A stretch of 64,000 bases of DNA, from NCBI GenBank assembly GCA_023053685.1, contig JALIGW010000029.1, positions 4,970,501 to 5,034,500 on the forward strand, written 5' to 3'. A model generated the notes under the pieces. It saw only the letters and a program-made list of their open reading frames with translations, had not been told where the DNA came from and did not search any database. The DNA is from Diadophis punctatus similis (Eukaryota > Chordata > Lepidosauria > Squamata > Dipsadidae). The translations under genes and the position numbers were made by a program. Positions within the stretch are counted from its first letter, which is position 1. Each line of letters begins with the position of its first letter. Positions 32,047 through 44,667 of this stretch are shown one piece after another.

Positions 32047-35000
32047 CTAGTTCAGAACATCCACCTCAGTTTCAGATATAGGAGAAAGATCTGGCCGGAC
32101 ACATTCAATATTAAGAAAGAAGTCCTCTATCCCACCAACGTCTACGGTTTCTTCTTCTAGGCTGGTGAAGAAAGATGACAGCTTGCAGTCCACGTTGTGC
32201 TGCATAGGGTTGCTCAGAACAGCTTCAGTGAGTGGCTTTGTTTCTGTATCTGAGATCCCCATATCGCAAGTTAGAGGTCCTTGGTCCTCATCACCCGTCC
32301 AAGTGACAGACAAAGGCTTAGCAAATTTTGCAGTCCCATTTGTGGATTCAGACAGCTGACACTGAGCTGTTGCCCAATCCCCCAACTGGGGAGAGGCTGA
32401 CTTGGACAAGGAAAGGCAGTCACCATTAGGCTCAGGTGTTACAAGAGGAAGACAGTTAAGGACAGGGTCCAGCAAAGAGCTCCCATTTGTTGAGTCACCA
32501 GCTTCATCCATTTTTATCTTATCCAACTGTGGACGTACTGTACAACATCTCTCTTTTTCTTCAATTCCAACATTTCCCGGGACATTCTCATTTGCCTGGG
32601 GTGGAGCACGCAGGCTTTGTGTAATAGTGGTGCTCTGGATTCCCCCCGTGGCATCCTCATCAGCCAGCAGCAAGTCTAGCATTTGTTCCAGCTCTCCAGC
32701 AGAAGCAAGGCTATCGTACGGCTCTTCCTTGACCAGATGATCCATCACAAATGCCTCCATATCATAATGATTCCCAGCAGCACCAGCTCCTTCATCCAAG
32801 GCCACCTTCTTCTCCTCAGGTAGTTCTGGCTGTTCTTTTATCACACTCTTTTCAGGACCCGGTGCAGCCTTAGCAGTTGCAGGGAGCAGTTTAGGAGACC
32901 AGGCCAACTGCTGCACATCTGCTACTTCTGGTTTAGGACGTCTGGGTTGAGATTGGGAGCCTTCATCTTTCAAAGCGTGCACACTGTTTTCCACCACTGT
33001 TGGCTGCACAGCAGGCAATTCGTGCACCACTTCCCAGCAGCTGCCATTGATAGCTTTTCTGAGCTTTACCCGGCCTACGTGACCTATTTCTTGGGGAAAG
33101 TTTGGGCAGGATGCTGGATCATTGGAGGTGCGCTTTCTGCTTTTAGATTTGGGAAGAAGAGGGGGGCTTCTGAAGTCACAAAAATGGTTATTATCTTCTT
33201 TTTCCGTCTCAACCTTGGCAGGGCATTTTTGTCTCCAGAGACGTTTAGCAGACCTTGGCGATTTGCTGGATGTCACAGTGCAATGGTCTTTGGTGGCACA
33301 AGACGTAGACAGAGGTGGCAAGGAAAGCTTTGGACGGCTGAGCTTTATCTTTTTTGAATTCTGCAAACTGGCTCTAGTGTGTGTATCTCCAGCCTCAGTC
33401 TCCTTTCTGTGCAGACCACCATTCTCACTGCTGCCCATTATATTCCTTATTGTGCCTGGAGGGCGTTTTCTAATTTTTGTTTTCAGGGGATCAGCAGTAA
33501 TTGTTTGGCTTTTTGAAATCTGTTTGTCACCACTCAGCAATGCTGTAAGCTTTTGCTTCTTTACGTCCTTCTGATCAGTACTGTTGTGGCTACTTATTTC
33601 TTTGGAGCATGGTATAAAATTACTGCCCGGTTTTGCTTGCTTGCCTGCAGCTACCCAGGATGTCAAGCTACCTCCAGAGGGAGCAGAAGAATGAATTAAA
33701 CTTGTCTCTGATCTGGTCATTGGACCGGTTATCTGCAAACAGTTCCTGTTTAATCTCCGGCCCAGGTTTTTTTTTACTAACTTTCCTCCCTCTAACTGTA
33801 AAGAATCAAGTTCTGACACCTGAAGCTGTCGTGCAGCTGCAAGAATATCCTGAGCTTCTTCCCGGGACACCTCCATTTCAGATGTATAGAGGAAATCTAC
33901 CAATTTACGCAACGTCCCAATTTTCAGCCCCCGAATTTCCAGCACCACCTTGTGTCCCTTGGGGGGCATTTCTCGCTCCAACTGCTCTGTGAAGAAGGGG
34001 CTGCAGGCCGACAGGATGCAACAATGAGCTGGAACGGCTTCGCCTACAAAGAACACCATTATTAGCAGGTACTTTACCAGTGGACCATCAATTTTGACTG
34101 AAGATGCTCTCCATGGGCTAGCCTTGAAATTCTCCCCACAGTCAATACATAATGTCAGGGAAGTGAGAATTGTACTGGGTCAGGGCAAAGACATATCTAG
34201 TCCTGAATTCTATTCCCAGGGCAGCTAACCAGAAGCACTTTAGGAAGACTATTTTACTTGCCCTGGCATGAAATGGAAGGAGCATTCGCTAACTCAAATG
34301 CACCTTGAAGCAACATCTCCCCAAGCAACTGTCTTTGCTCCTTTTTTCTGACAGAACAGAAGTGCAAAGAAGTGGAAGGGCAGGGTATCAAGAGAGGAAT
34401 CGACTTCAGGGTAGATGAAAGGGCCTGGTCCATTCGCCAGTTATTGCCATTCCCAGTACATAGATCATTGATTATTTATATTTTAAGCATGCTAACTTAA
34501 ATAATGTATCAATTACGCTTAAGTATTAAGCATTAAACTGCTTTTTTCACATGTTAATTTAAAATAGTTGTACTTTTAAAACAAAGTTGCAAGAACAGGG
34601 TTCCTTGCAAGGGATATTTTAGCTCACTCTTCCTTTTACATCAACTTACCGGGTAGTGTTAAAGTATATATTTTAATTTTAAAAAAAACCATACCTGCAT
34701 CTTTCCTAACTAAATTTGCTTAGAGTTCTTAGGTAAGTAAGGCTTCTTTAAGGCAAATGCTTAGCAATTTGGTCTAGTTATTTGGGGACAATTGAGTAAC
34801 AAAAACAATTGCAAACTGTACAAACTACCATTATGTATTTTATTCACAACAAACAAGATAGTAAACAAATCCATAGGCATGCCCGAGGTAAAATTAAGCA
34901 CCTCAAATGGCTCCATAGATTTCAATGGAAGAATTCAACACAAATACAAATAACAAGTAGCAATGGCAGCACTCCAAATAACTTCCCTGGATCTATCACA

Positions 35001-35902
35001 CTTTTTTTTTTTTGCAAAATTTCACTATGGTTAAATGTTTCAAGTGCCAAGGCTTAATATAGGTAATCTTCAACTTACAACCACAATTGAGTCCAACATT
35101 TCTGTTGCTAAGCAAGACAATTGTTAAGTGAGTTTTGTCCCATTTCACAACCTTTCCTGCCACAGTTATTAAGTGAATCACTGCAGTTGTCAATAACAGC
35201 ATTATAAAGTGAATCTGGCTTTTCCATTGATTTTGCTTGTCAGATGGTCACATAGCCTATGGATATGGTTGAGGAATTCTGGGAGTCACAGTCTGAGGTG
35301 CATCAAACTGGGTGAGGTAGCAAAATGGATTCACAGGCAATTTCATATTACTTCAAATTTCAAGGCAAGTCATGGCACTGAAAACAGGATATTCATCATA
35401 TTCCACATTAAACTACTGCAGTAACAAAATGAATAATAGACATTTTTGGATAATTATTAGAACTATGCATAACCTATAAAAGAGGTACTCTGCACTAAAC
35501 CAAAGCTATTGCTCCTTTTTATCCAACAAAGCATGATAAATATACACATATAAGGAAAAACATGATAACTTATGAAAAAAATTGTGTGAGCCTGAAAAAT
35601 AAGGTTTCTCTCTTTTTTTAAAAAAAAAAAAACATGTTGCATATAGGCATCTACCATTTGAAAATTTCTTTTGGAGGACTTGCAAGGCTCTAAAAAAATT
35701 TCAGCCAGAATACCAGAACTTGATCCACACTTATTTATTTTAGATACCTCTCTCAGATTTTAGAAAAATTAGTACCTTCTGCTTGTAGGACAACATCACA
35801 AAATAAGTCAGCCCTTTGTTGGCGATGGAGTTGTAGGAACACCATACGGAGTAGACGAGAATTCCTATATAGAATCTTGGGATTTGTAGCTGAAGAATTC
35901 AT
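32047..35902 (-). CDS. BTBD18: BTB/POZ domain-containing protein 18
   Basis: In mouse, BTBD18 is a nuclear germ-cell protein that promotes transcription elongation at pachytene piRNA loci. Two coding exons, 35902-35776 and 34043-32047, join at AAG/GTACTA and TTTGTAG/GCGAAG to restore [12 protein letters not shown]. The product is 707 aa (human about 712). The BTB domain spans about residues 15-125: [49 protein letters not shown] and [16 protein letters not shown]. The rest is long, low in recognisable domains, Lys/Ser-rich, with acidic and Pro-rich stretches toward the C-terminus. Almost the whole protein is one 2-kb exon. A 5'UTR acceptor (TTATTTCACAG/AAATC) lies at 35938. An in-frame ATG seven codons upstream (MKESSVTM) could also serve. 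I chose 35902 because [14 protein letters not shown] aligns with the human start. It runs convergently with SELENOH. Confidence 0.95.
34044..35775 (-). other. BTBD18: BTBD18 intron between the coding exons
   Basis: It is bounded by donor GTACTA and acceptor TTCTTTGTAG. It contains a partial TA-MITE at 35059-35250. The remainder is AT-rich with no feature I recognise. Confidence 0.85.
35059..35250. repeat. Partial TA-MITE in BTBD18 intron
   Basis: The left end AGGTAATCTTCAACTTACAA and the blocks TTGCTAAGCAAGACAATTGT and TTGATTTTGCTTGTCAG match the first half of the 4495 family. The right half is absent. Confidence 0.72.
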
Positions 35903-35937
35903 GGTAACAGAACTTTCCTTCATTGTATACCAGATTT

Positions 35938-37875
35938 CTGTGAAATAAATATTGCCCGTTAGCACTGCAACTGAAGTCTATGCTCAATTCTCATCGAACA
36001 TAGTTCAATAGCATTTATTTCAACTAAATTCAGAATTTACAGTCTGATGGCATACTACCCATATTATTCTGTCAAAGTTTCCCTTTAATTCTATCAGCAG
36101 TATTCTGCTAATATATTATCAGAGAACTATTCTAATTTTACCTCAATGGATACTTTCTGAAAGACATTTTTGAAATGCCTAAATTGCTTAGTAGAAAACA
36201 GTCTTATGGATTTTTCAATCTTGCTGTTGATCATATTAAACAAAAGTCCTAAAACACAGGGGCAGAACAATTCAAACTACAGGTATCATTACATCTGGTA
36301 TATAATTGCTACATTAGCGATTTCGCTAAATGTCAAACTTTCTTCAAAGCTTTATGAAACAAGAAGGCACTCTTAATTCAGAACCCTGGCATTCCAAAAT
36401 GTACACCTTCACATAAACAAAACCATACTTAAAATTTACATAGAGGGGTTTATTCCTCTCACCATGCAGTTATATTTCAAACTGTGTCTAGTGTGGGAAA
36501 AAAATGCAACTTGTGGAAGATACACATTCTACTGCCAGGGTTATGTGGTTTATCTGGGGCAGGAGGCAGGGGCCAATAACCTCTTAGTGGCACAGAATGA
36601 AGGTTTTAATGACTGTAGCTAAAACAAAAACTAAATGCAATTGATCTAAATTTGCTAAATAAAATAATGATTATTTCCTACATATTTGATAATGTTCCTT
36701 TTCTAGTCACATTAAAATTTAGATTTTGGAGGTGTTCACGACTGATCCTTGCACTTTGGTCTGAGCATCTCTGTTTAAAACAGGGCATGCAACTTTCATA
36801 AACTAAAAACCCCACCCCAGACTTTATTTGGTATATAATAAACCACATTACCAAATGAATGTGGCCGAGGGCTATTTGGAAAGAAAATTTCAAAGAGTTT
36901 AAGGGATGAATAAAGGACCCAAGGAATTTGTAAAGTTTTAACATTTTACCCCAAACCCACTAACAATGCAAAAAATTTCACTTCATATATTGAGGACCAA
37001 AATAGGAGAGACAGATTGCAAGTTCTGTGTTAATTTATAGCTTACAGAAGTCAAAAATGAACAAGAATATGCATATAATTCAAGAAATCAGAAAAATGTC
37101 AAACACTCATCATAATCTGTTTTTAAAGTAATCCTGTAACCATCAAATTAGGCAAGATCTTCACATTTATATAACAGACTAGTTGTGCAGAATATATTTT
37201 TAACCTGATACTTCAGTAATTAAAAAAAAGTATTCCTTTCTATCCGAAGTTATACTATTGTTAAATGAGATGCCTTCAGCAAATACGCTAAACCATTTAT
37301 TTGTTTGGGTTTGTTTCACATCTTGAATTCAGCCAACTATTTTTTCCATAGTTAACCAAACCATGGTTTAACATGTTTCCATTCGTTGGACACATTCACA
37401 TAACAGGTCTTCAGAAGTCTGGCATAACCTGCAAATAAATGACCTACCCAGTAATCCGGCACCAAAAAAGTCAGTAATTAAGCCTTGCTCTGATCATAGT
37501 GAAAACAGTCATTCTTGCTAGTGTTCCAGCCATCTTTCCAGCTTTGAACTATTTGCCTTCACTCACCTTCTTGTTCCTCTCCTCCTGGATACTGGGAGTG
37601 AGAAGAGAAAGGGAAGCAGAGATGGCACAGGTAGATACTCCCAAATTAGCAGCTATTCTGTCTTCCTGCCTCTGTGTCCAGTAGCCAGGATTATCTTCAA
37701 AGTAGCTTTCTTTTCCAGGTACAGGTTGCATAGACAGTCCCAGGTAAGTTAAGTGCCCAATAACAAACCTTAAATATAAAGCATGGCTAAGGCATTTTAT
37801 TTGATCTACATTTTGACTCAAAGTTCAAGGTTTACATGACATAACTTTCAATAACATGGCTCAGTAGTCATGTAG
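35938..37875. other. No recognised feature; probable BTBD18 5' intron
   Basis: This is AT-rich, non-coding sequence upstream of the BTBD18 5'UTR acceptor. Short ORFs here (for example near 36678 and 37549, minus strand) show no protein family and no splice context. Confidence 0.5.
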
Positions 37876-37883
37876 ATTTATAT

Positions 37884-38726
37884 CAGGGGTCTCCAAACTA
37901 CGGTCCATGGGCTTAAATCCAGCCCTCTGAGAGGTTCCTTCCAGCCTGCCAGCTCTTCCCATGCGCTATGCTCTGATCCTTTCCAAATAGCATAGGGAGA
38001 CACAGCAGGGCTGTAAAGGTAGTCCTTGACTTATGACCAAAATTTGAGATCAAAATTTATGTTGCTAATTGAGAAATTTGTTAAGTGAGTTTTGCCCCAT
38101 TTTACTTTTCTTGCCACATTGGTTAAATGGACTGCAGCTGTTAAGTTAGTAACTCAGTTAAGTGAATCTGGCTTCTCCATTGACTTTGCTTGGCAGAAGG
38201 TTGCAAAAGGTGATCACATGATCCTGGGACACTGCATCCATCATAAACACGAGCCAGTAGTCAAGCATCCGAATGTAAATCACATGACCATGAGGATGCT
38301 GCAACAGTCATAAGTGTGAAAAACAGTCGTTACTTTTTTTGGTGCCGTTGTAACTTTGGACGGTCATAAATGAACTGTTGTAAGTCGAGGACTACCTGTA
38401 TTCACCACTGTTTAGAAAGGAAGGTAGGATTCCTTCAATTTCTCCAATGGAGGGGGGGTTTGCAAGTCAGCTGGAGGGTTGCTGGATGAGGAAGGGGAAG
38501 CATCTTTCCCTTTAAAATCTTTCTTATATCATTTGTCTGTTCAAGCATGACATTCTTTGTAGTTGTCACATTTCTTTTTTTGCTGTTGTGAATCATATCG
38601 CACTGAGCAAAATATAAAGCATTTGTTTAATTAAATTTTATTCGCTCATTTATAAAATTGATTTTACCCCTGGGACCTAAAATGTTTGCAAATGTGGCCC
38701 TCAGACTGAAAAGTTGGAGACCCCGG
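37884..38726. mobile_element. hAT-type element with a nested MITE
   Basis: The ends are CAGGGGTCTCCAAACT and AAGTTGGAGACCCCGG. A perfect 8-bp duplication, ATTTATAT, lies at 37876-37883 and 38727-38734. About 370 bp of its 843 bp is the TA-MITE at 38026-38398. No transposase ORF is visible. Confidence 0.93.
38026..38398. mobile_element. TA-MITE nested in the hAT element
   Basis: It runs from AAGGTAGTCCTTGACTTATG to GTAAGTCGAGGACTACCTG with TA on both sides (38024-38025 and 38399-38400). It is the best-preserved right end of the family in this window, so it is among the younger copies. Confidence 0.9.
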
Positions 38727-38734
38727 ATTTATAT

Positions 38735-40279
38735 CAATGGTTATTTGGTTTAGTCAATTGGACACTGCTTATGAACTTCCACTTTCTTTATAACTTGCTT
38801 TTTCTAAAACAAAACAAAACATAGCCACCATGTCCCTCCTTCCAAATCCCATTACTTGGCATTTAATTGGCACTTGAATCTGTATTATTTGGATTCCCTT
38901 GTTGGTAATAATCATCTCATCTTATGGTAACAAAGTTTATAAATTGCATGGTATGTGAAATAAAATTTCCTTTTGCTTGTACTCAATCGTCTGCCAGTTT
39001 CGTTGTATAAACCCTCAATTTATCCTTATTTAAAACTGCTTCTTTTTTAGTCCAAGTTGTCTTATCTGTTATTTTAAATGCTTAGATACTGATATGCTAT
39101 GACATTTTAGTTTAGAGGCTCCTTATTTCATATTATATACCGGTAACTGATTCTAATGCTGTTGTATCAATTATTTTATTCCATCACTCTCCTGCACTTG
39201 AGATTGTATAATAGTTGATGAATGAAAACTCCTAATTTCTTCACTATCATAATTTTTATTGACATTTCATCATTCTTCCCTCTAAAATCCTCTCTTAATA
39301 CGATAAACTATTAAAGAAAAGGAAAAATGTTCCAGCCCTTTTGCTAATTTTCACTGCTCTTTTCTGTAGCAATTGCAAATGAGGACAATATTTCCCATCC
39401 TGTCTTTCTGCATACATATTTGTTTCTGATATTCTTGTTGTAAGACAGATCTAACAACCTCTGAAACAGTTCTAGATATGTTTGCAGGTGTAAATTCAGC
39501 AAACCCAACAGCTATAATTTTGCATTTTTCCTGTCATTGGAATGCCTCTCTTAATTGAAGCCCATTCACTAATATGAAGCAAAATCTTGCGGACAAATAC
39601 ATTAATAGTACAAATCTCTCTTTGCTCATATTTTCAATTTAAATCAAGAAAACTACTAGTGGGCATTAAGCAGCACTTATCTAGATTAATGCTGCAATCC
39701 TGTATATGCTTACCTAAGAAAAAGACCCACTAAATTAATTTCCAGTCAAACATTTATATGACACACAACTTTTGACTTTCTGGATAGAAAAAAAGTCCAC
39801 CAGTAATTTGTGTTACATTTTTGAACCAAAGTTAAGGCAATAGCTAATTATGGATGTTGTTTTTCACCACTACCCATATACCCATAATAGCTTATTTTCC
39901 ATCTAAGAAACTCCAAAGCGGCAAACAACTCAACTGAGAGATGCATACCTTACAGCTAACCAAGTACAAAAGTGCCCCACAAAATGCTACAAGGAAAAGC
40001 AGCAGCAAAAAACGTAAAATAACATGAATGGCTACATGATAATTTACAGCACCTTTCCCTTCAGGGATATTGGATTCCAACTCCATCATGTTATGCTGAG
40101 GATGATAGGAGTTGTAGTCAGACATACCCAGAAGGCACTAGTTGGGGAAAGACCGGTTCAAAGTTACCGGGAAAAAGATTTCATTTTCACGAATACTCCT
40201 TTGCCTTGATAAAACTCCTTCCCCACGTATAACTAAAGACAGTGGTCCCTTTCCTTACTACCCTCTCTAGTCATTCATT
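38735..40279. other. No recognised feature
   Basis: This is AT-rich sequence without a supported exon. A minus-strand ORF at 40125-39892 begins in GGAGTTGTAGTC-type sequence found in common reptile repeats, so it is not taken as coding. Confidence 0.5.
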
Positions 40280-40640
40280 CATTCGTGAAGTCCCACGGAA
40301 GCTTTTCCCCACCTTCACTGTGGGACCTTCCCTTTCTCGTACACCCCAATTGCCACGCAAGCGTGGGTTTGCCTTCCAGCCGCGGCCGACACACGGACGG
40401 CGTAGCGCCTGCGACACTCGAGAGCGCGGATACCCACACCAGCCCCTCCCCAACACCCACTGGCGTCGCGCCGCTTGGGCAACGTTCCCCAGCAGCTGAG
40501 CAAAAGCGGGGGAAAACCGTACCCGCACGAGCCGCCCACGCCCCCTCCCGCCTCCTCATCTCGGAAACAGCCCTCCCATTGGCTGGAGTTCCAGCCATTA
40601 ACAAGAGAGACTGGCTTTTGGCGGGAGGAATCACGGCTTT
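40280..40640 (-). promoter_or_regulatory. BTBD18: CpG-rich island, probable BTBD18 promoter
   Basis: This is a compact GC/CpG-rich block in AT-rich surroundings, with CCCATTGGCTGG (CCAAT type) near 40575 and several GC boxes. The BTBD18 5'UTR acceptor at 35938 needs an upstream exon, and this is the nearest CpG island on the correct side. Orientation and exon limits are not shown by the sequence; a plus-strand transcript cannot be excluded. Overlapping ORFs in all frames are GC artefacts. Confidence 0.55.
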
Positions 40641-41631
40641 AAAAAAAAGCGAGGACAGAGGGAGCCAAATCGAGGCTGTTTATTTTCTTTGAAGTTTTTT
40701 TTTGCTTGTTAAGGGGGCGTCCATCATTTGCGTTCCTTCCCGGTTTTTAACCACGATTGAGGAATGGGCTCCAGTTCTTTGCGGTTCCCGGCTTTTTCTA
40801 ACAAAGAAACTAAGCTGATAATATTAATTCTTGTCTAATAACGTATTAAACTTGTATGCCGCCGAACTTACAACGACTCTGAGCAGTATCTGAGAATTAG
40901 AAGAGGTAGGAGAAAGATACCATCTTTCTTAAATTGCTGCAGATCGGGAGGAAAATAGGCAACCTCTCTCCAGGAGAAAAAAATGCAACCATGTGCTTTG
41001 AAGTTAGCTGTTGTGGTTTAGTGTGTTCTGCCAAGGTGTGCAGTCCCAGCTGGCCGCGTAGATTAGAAACAACATTGTCATCCATTTAGAATCAAGGTTA
41101 TTCCCTTTGATATGTTGGTTATATTTTAGAATAGGAATAAAGCTTAAATACAATTATTTACAAACTTCACATGGACCCCAGTATTAAGTAAAATACGTGT
41201 AGGATACGCATAGATAAAATGCACTATATAATAGAGACTTTCGGCATGGCAAACACCAGATGAGTTCACACTACACACAACTATGATTTTCTTAATCATG
41301 ATTTACTGAACGCATACATGGGAGAATGCCACATGCTTAATCACAGATAGCAAGCCAGTTTATGACTTACTGGGAATATGAACACAGCCACTTTTTTAAT
41401 TTTATGGCTACTGAACTCAAATTTTCTTCTATTTCTCAATTTAGACAACAAGTGATAAGATGACATTTCCTTATCAGTTTCTCTTCATAAATCTCTGCTT
41501 GCTGGGCATAAAATCTGCGCACTTTAATTATGTTGTTGATTACCTTAAAGGCATTTAGAATGGGAGATATATGTGTGTGCAATCTATCTCTCTACGTTAT
41601 TTCAAAAAATGCAAGAAAGATTTAATTTATT

Positions 41632-41862
41632 AAACTTATTTGCTGCCCATCTCACCTAGAGGGAGCTTACAATCAATATGCCAGATTTACTTTCCTTATT
41701 ACAAAGGAGGTTGTTGTGGGGAAAACAGGAGGAGGAAGGTGTTGGAAATGTTTGCCCCCTTGAATTGTTTGAAAAAATAGTAAAGGCTGGATAGGAAGGA
41801 AGGAAGGAAGGAGATAAAAAGAAAGAAAAGAAAAGAGAAAGAAAGAAAAGAAGAAAAGAAAA
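41632..41862. repeat. SINE tail fragment followed by GGAA/AAAG microsatellite
   Basis: The sequence includes TTAAACTTATTTGCTGCCCA and GAGGTTGTTGTGGGGAAAAC, SINE-type blocks. A GGAAGGAAGGAA run and AAAGAAAGAAAAG purine runs follow to about 41860. The rest of 40641-43700 shows only weak LINE-tail similarity near 41941. Confidence 0.65.
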
Positions 41863-43703
41863 TTCGGTTTGCATTTAAATTGGTGATGATACTTATGCTT
41901 TCTGATGTGACTTTAAACTATCTAATTTTGTTAATTTTATGGCACCCTGCCCAGAGTCCATCAGGATTGGAGCCAGTTATAAATATTGTAAAATAATTTA
42001 AATGTGCCAGTGATATGCACAGTTCCTTTCTATCCTCCTGAATATCATGCAAGCTCGTGTTTGATAAGTATCATATTCCTGCTTTTTTTCAAAAAAAATT
42101 GGAAAATATGGATTGTAATTTCGATGTCTGTGAAAACTGAATGTTCTAGGTATTGACTTTTTGACATAGAACATAAACCTATGAACTGACTTGTAAAGAA
42201 GATAGTGGAAAGAAAATATACTATTTGTATATTACTATGGGTAATAATGCATTCCTCTTTTTTCAAAATTTTCAGGGTTAGGGTTAGACAGAAACATCAG
42301 GGAGAGGCTTCCCTTATCTTCCCTTCCCTTTTACTATCCCAGCAAAATAATTGGCATTTCTGTTTTAACATAAAACAGGCTGATTCCATAAACATTTTGA
42401 GGGTTATGCCGCTGAGTCAGCATGCCACATAATATCTCCTAGTTAATGGGATGCAGGCCAAAGCATTTTTGTACTGTATGTATATAAAAGATTTTTCATT
42501 TCAGTGATCATACAACCAACCAATGGTTGAATTAATTATAATGGGTATGCATGCAATAAAGGCATCATACCCATCAATGCTCAATGGAGATTAGCAGGCA
42601 GATTTCCAGGGACCATTCATCCACAAATTCTTCAACAGATTATTTTTCTAATGTCAGAAATACTAAAGTTGTTCAGCCGAAACTGACCAATGAGCAAAAT
42701 TCAATATGTGCTGGACATTTGAGAAAGTGATTGTTGCTAAAGAAGAAGTACGGTAACTCTCCTAAAGATAGGGCTAACAATACATATGTGTCCAAAATAT
42801 CACATATAGCTTTACATTGAGGAGGAGATATTGCCCACAAAATACAAGCTATTCAACATCCATTGAATAAATTTTGAAAATCAGATAAATACTGATTATT
42901 TTCCATTAAAACAGTCAGATTGGCTAGGGAAATACAAGCAAAGCAACATTTCAGCGAATACATTCATTAGCTAAGCCCAAACGTGTTACATTTGGTTTTA
43001 GCTTTGTGTGTTGTAAAAATCCAGCCACTGTGGTTTATAAACTCTGGTATGTGGCTTACCATATTGTATGAATTCAACCAATTGTGGTTTATTCAATTAA
43101 GTTTTTTTTTAATCCATGGATTTTCATGAGTTAACCCAACTGGGATTAATTTTATATTTGTATTGCAGATGGCAATTAGTTTTGAATGGGGATCTTGGAG
43201 AAGGCTAGGCTTTCAGCCAACACACTTGGGATATAATAAATTTGCAAGGATTTAGTTTCTTCTGATTCTAGTTTTAAGTGAATTTTGCCTCTTTTCAGTT
43301 TCTTCGTAGTTGGCCTGTTCGTTACATTAAAAATTGGGATATTCTTGGGATTGTATGCTAGATACTAAGACATTATGCACCAAAAGTTTAGGGTTAAAGC
43401 TTTTACCGATGACATTAGAAAACATCACCACTGGCACAACAAAGAGTTCATGATTTCCCACTTTGGCATGATAATCAATCCGGGTTGCATCTTTCACCAT
43501 GCATATGCGCATGCACGCACAATCTGTGCATGGATCCAATAATGAACATGTAAAGTTTAGCAACTGCCTTGGACAGCAACTGTTCACAATTATAATGGTA
43601 ATTAAAAAGTAACTTTGCAACCAGTTCTTGTTTTTATGACCTTTGCAGGTCTATAAAGCAAAGGAAAATGGAACTAACATCATAAGCATACTCACAATTT
43701 CAT

Positions 43704-44108
43704 TCAGTGACCACTTTGCTTAATCATTGAGTAGCTGGTCCTGATTATGGTTGCTAATTGAGGACTGCCTGTACACAAAGGACTGTACACAAAGATATAT
43801 GTCAACTTACATAACCCAAGAGTTTCAGTGTCTATACAAATGGACAGAGTGTAGAAAAGAAATAGAACTAAGATAGTCCTTATCAACCACAATTGGGAGT
43901 GCAACTCTGCCACTAAACAAAAAAAAAATCACACGACCATTTTATTGTTAGATGAATCACTGTGGTCATTGGGTGAGAGATCATGTGACTGACTTGTGAT
44001 TTCACTTCTGTGTTCTCCATTAATTCTGCTTGCTGGAAGCTGGTTGTCAAACTTGTAAATGGTGATAACACAATTGCAGGACACTACAATGGTCGTAAAT
44101 GTGCACAA
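43704..44108. repeat. Old TA-MITE, left part of an L1 target
   Basis: Degenerate family blocks (GGTTGCTAATTGAGGACTGC, CATTGGGTGAGAGATCATGT) run up to the L1 insertion and resume at 46003-46140 (TCATGTCACCATGGGACACT, AACTTCAAATGGTCACTAAA). The element pre-dates the L1. Confidence 0.55.
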
Positions 44109-44125
44109 GTTGCAAAATGCCTTTG

Positions 44126-44667
44126 TACGAGGGTGAGTCAAAACGTAATGCCATTTTCTTTAGGACAGGTATAATTACCAACACAGGAACATATAGCATA
44201 CATCAAAATGAAGCTAAACTATATGGTTTTTTATTTGGAAATGACAGAATTGGATGAAATACTCATAGGAACAGAGGACAGAATGATTAAAAAATTGTAT
44301 AGTTATTTACTTAGCATTAAATTAGAATAATGTTTGCCTCTCAAACCCTCTTTCATGGGGCCGAAGAGATGATAGTCTGAAGGAGCTAAATCTGGTGAGT
44401 ATGGAGGATTATTATTCCAGTGACGAGGAAGTGAAAACTGCAGTGAAGAAGTGGCTCAAAGAACAGTCAACAAAATTTTACGAGGCAGGGATACATGCTC
44501 TCATTCGAAGGTGGAACATTGCTATTGAGAGAAACGGTGACTATGTTGAGAAGTAGGGATGTGATCCACAGAGGACCAGCTTCATTTTGATATATGCTAC
44601 ATGTTCCTGTGTTGGTAATTATACCTGTCCTAAAGAAAATGGCATTACATTTTGACTCACCCTCATA
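44126..44667. mobile_element. Palindromic mariner derivative carrying an L1 patch
   Basis: TIRs are CGAGGGTGAGTCAAAACGTA and TGACTCACCCTCATA, with TA on both sides. The right part encodes, forward, a mariner transposase C-terminus ([19 protein letters not shown], then [18 protein letters not shown]). The middle carries the [14 protein letters not shown] region in reverse. Bases 44213-44326 are not mariner but a copy of L1 bases 44919-45032, with two mismatches in 114. Confidence 0.88.

Noticed and set aside
32165..33992. Plus-strand ORFs of 64-150 codons
   Set aside because: They are antisense shadows of the 2-kb BTBD18 exon.
39892..40125. 77-codon minus-strand ORF with a hydrophobic segment
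   Set aside because: It begins in repeat-like GGAGTTGTAGTC sequence and has no family similarity, splice context or promoter of its own.
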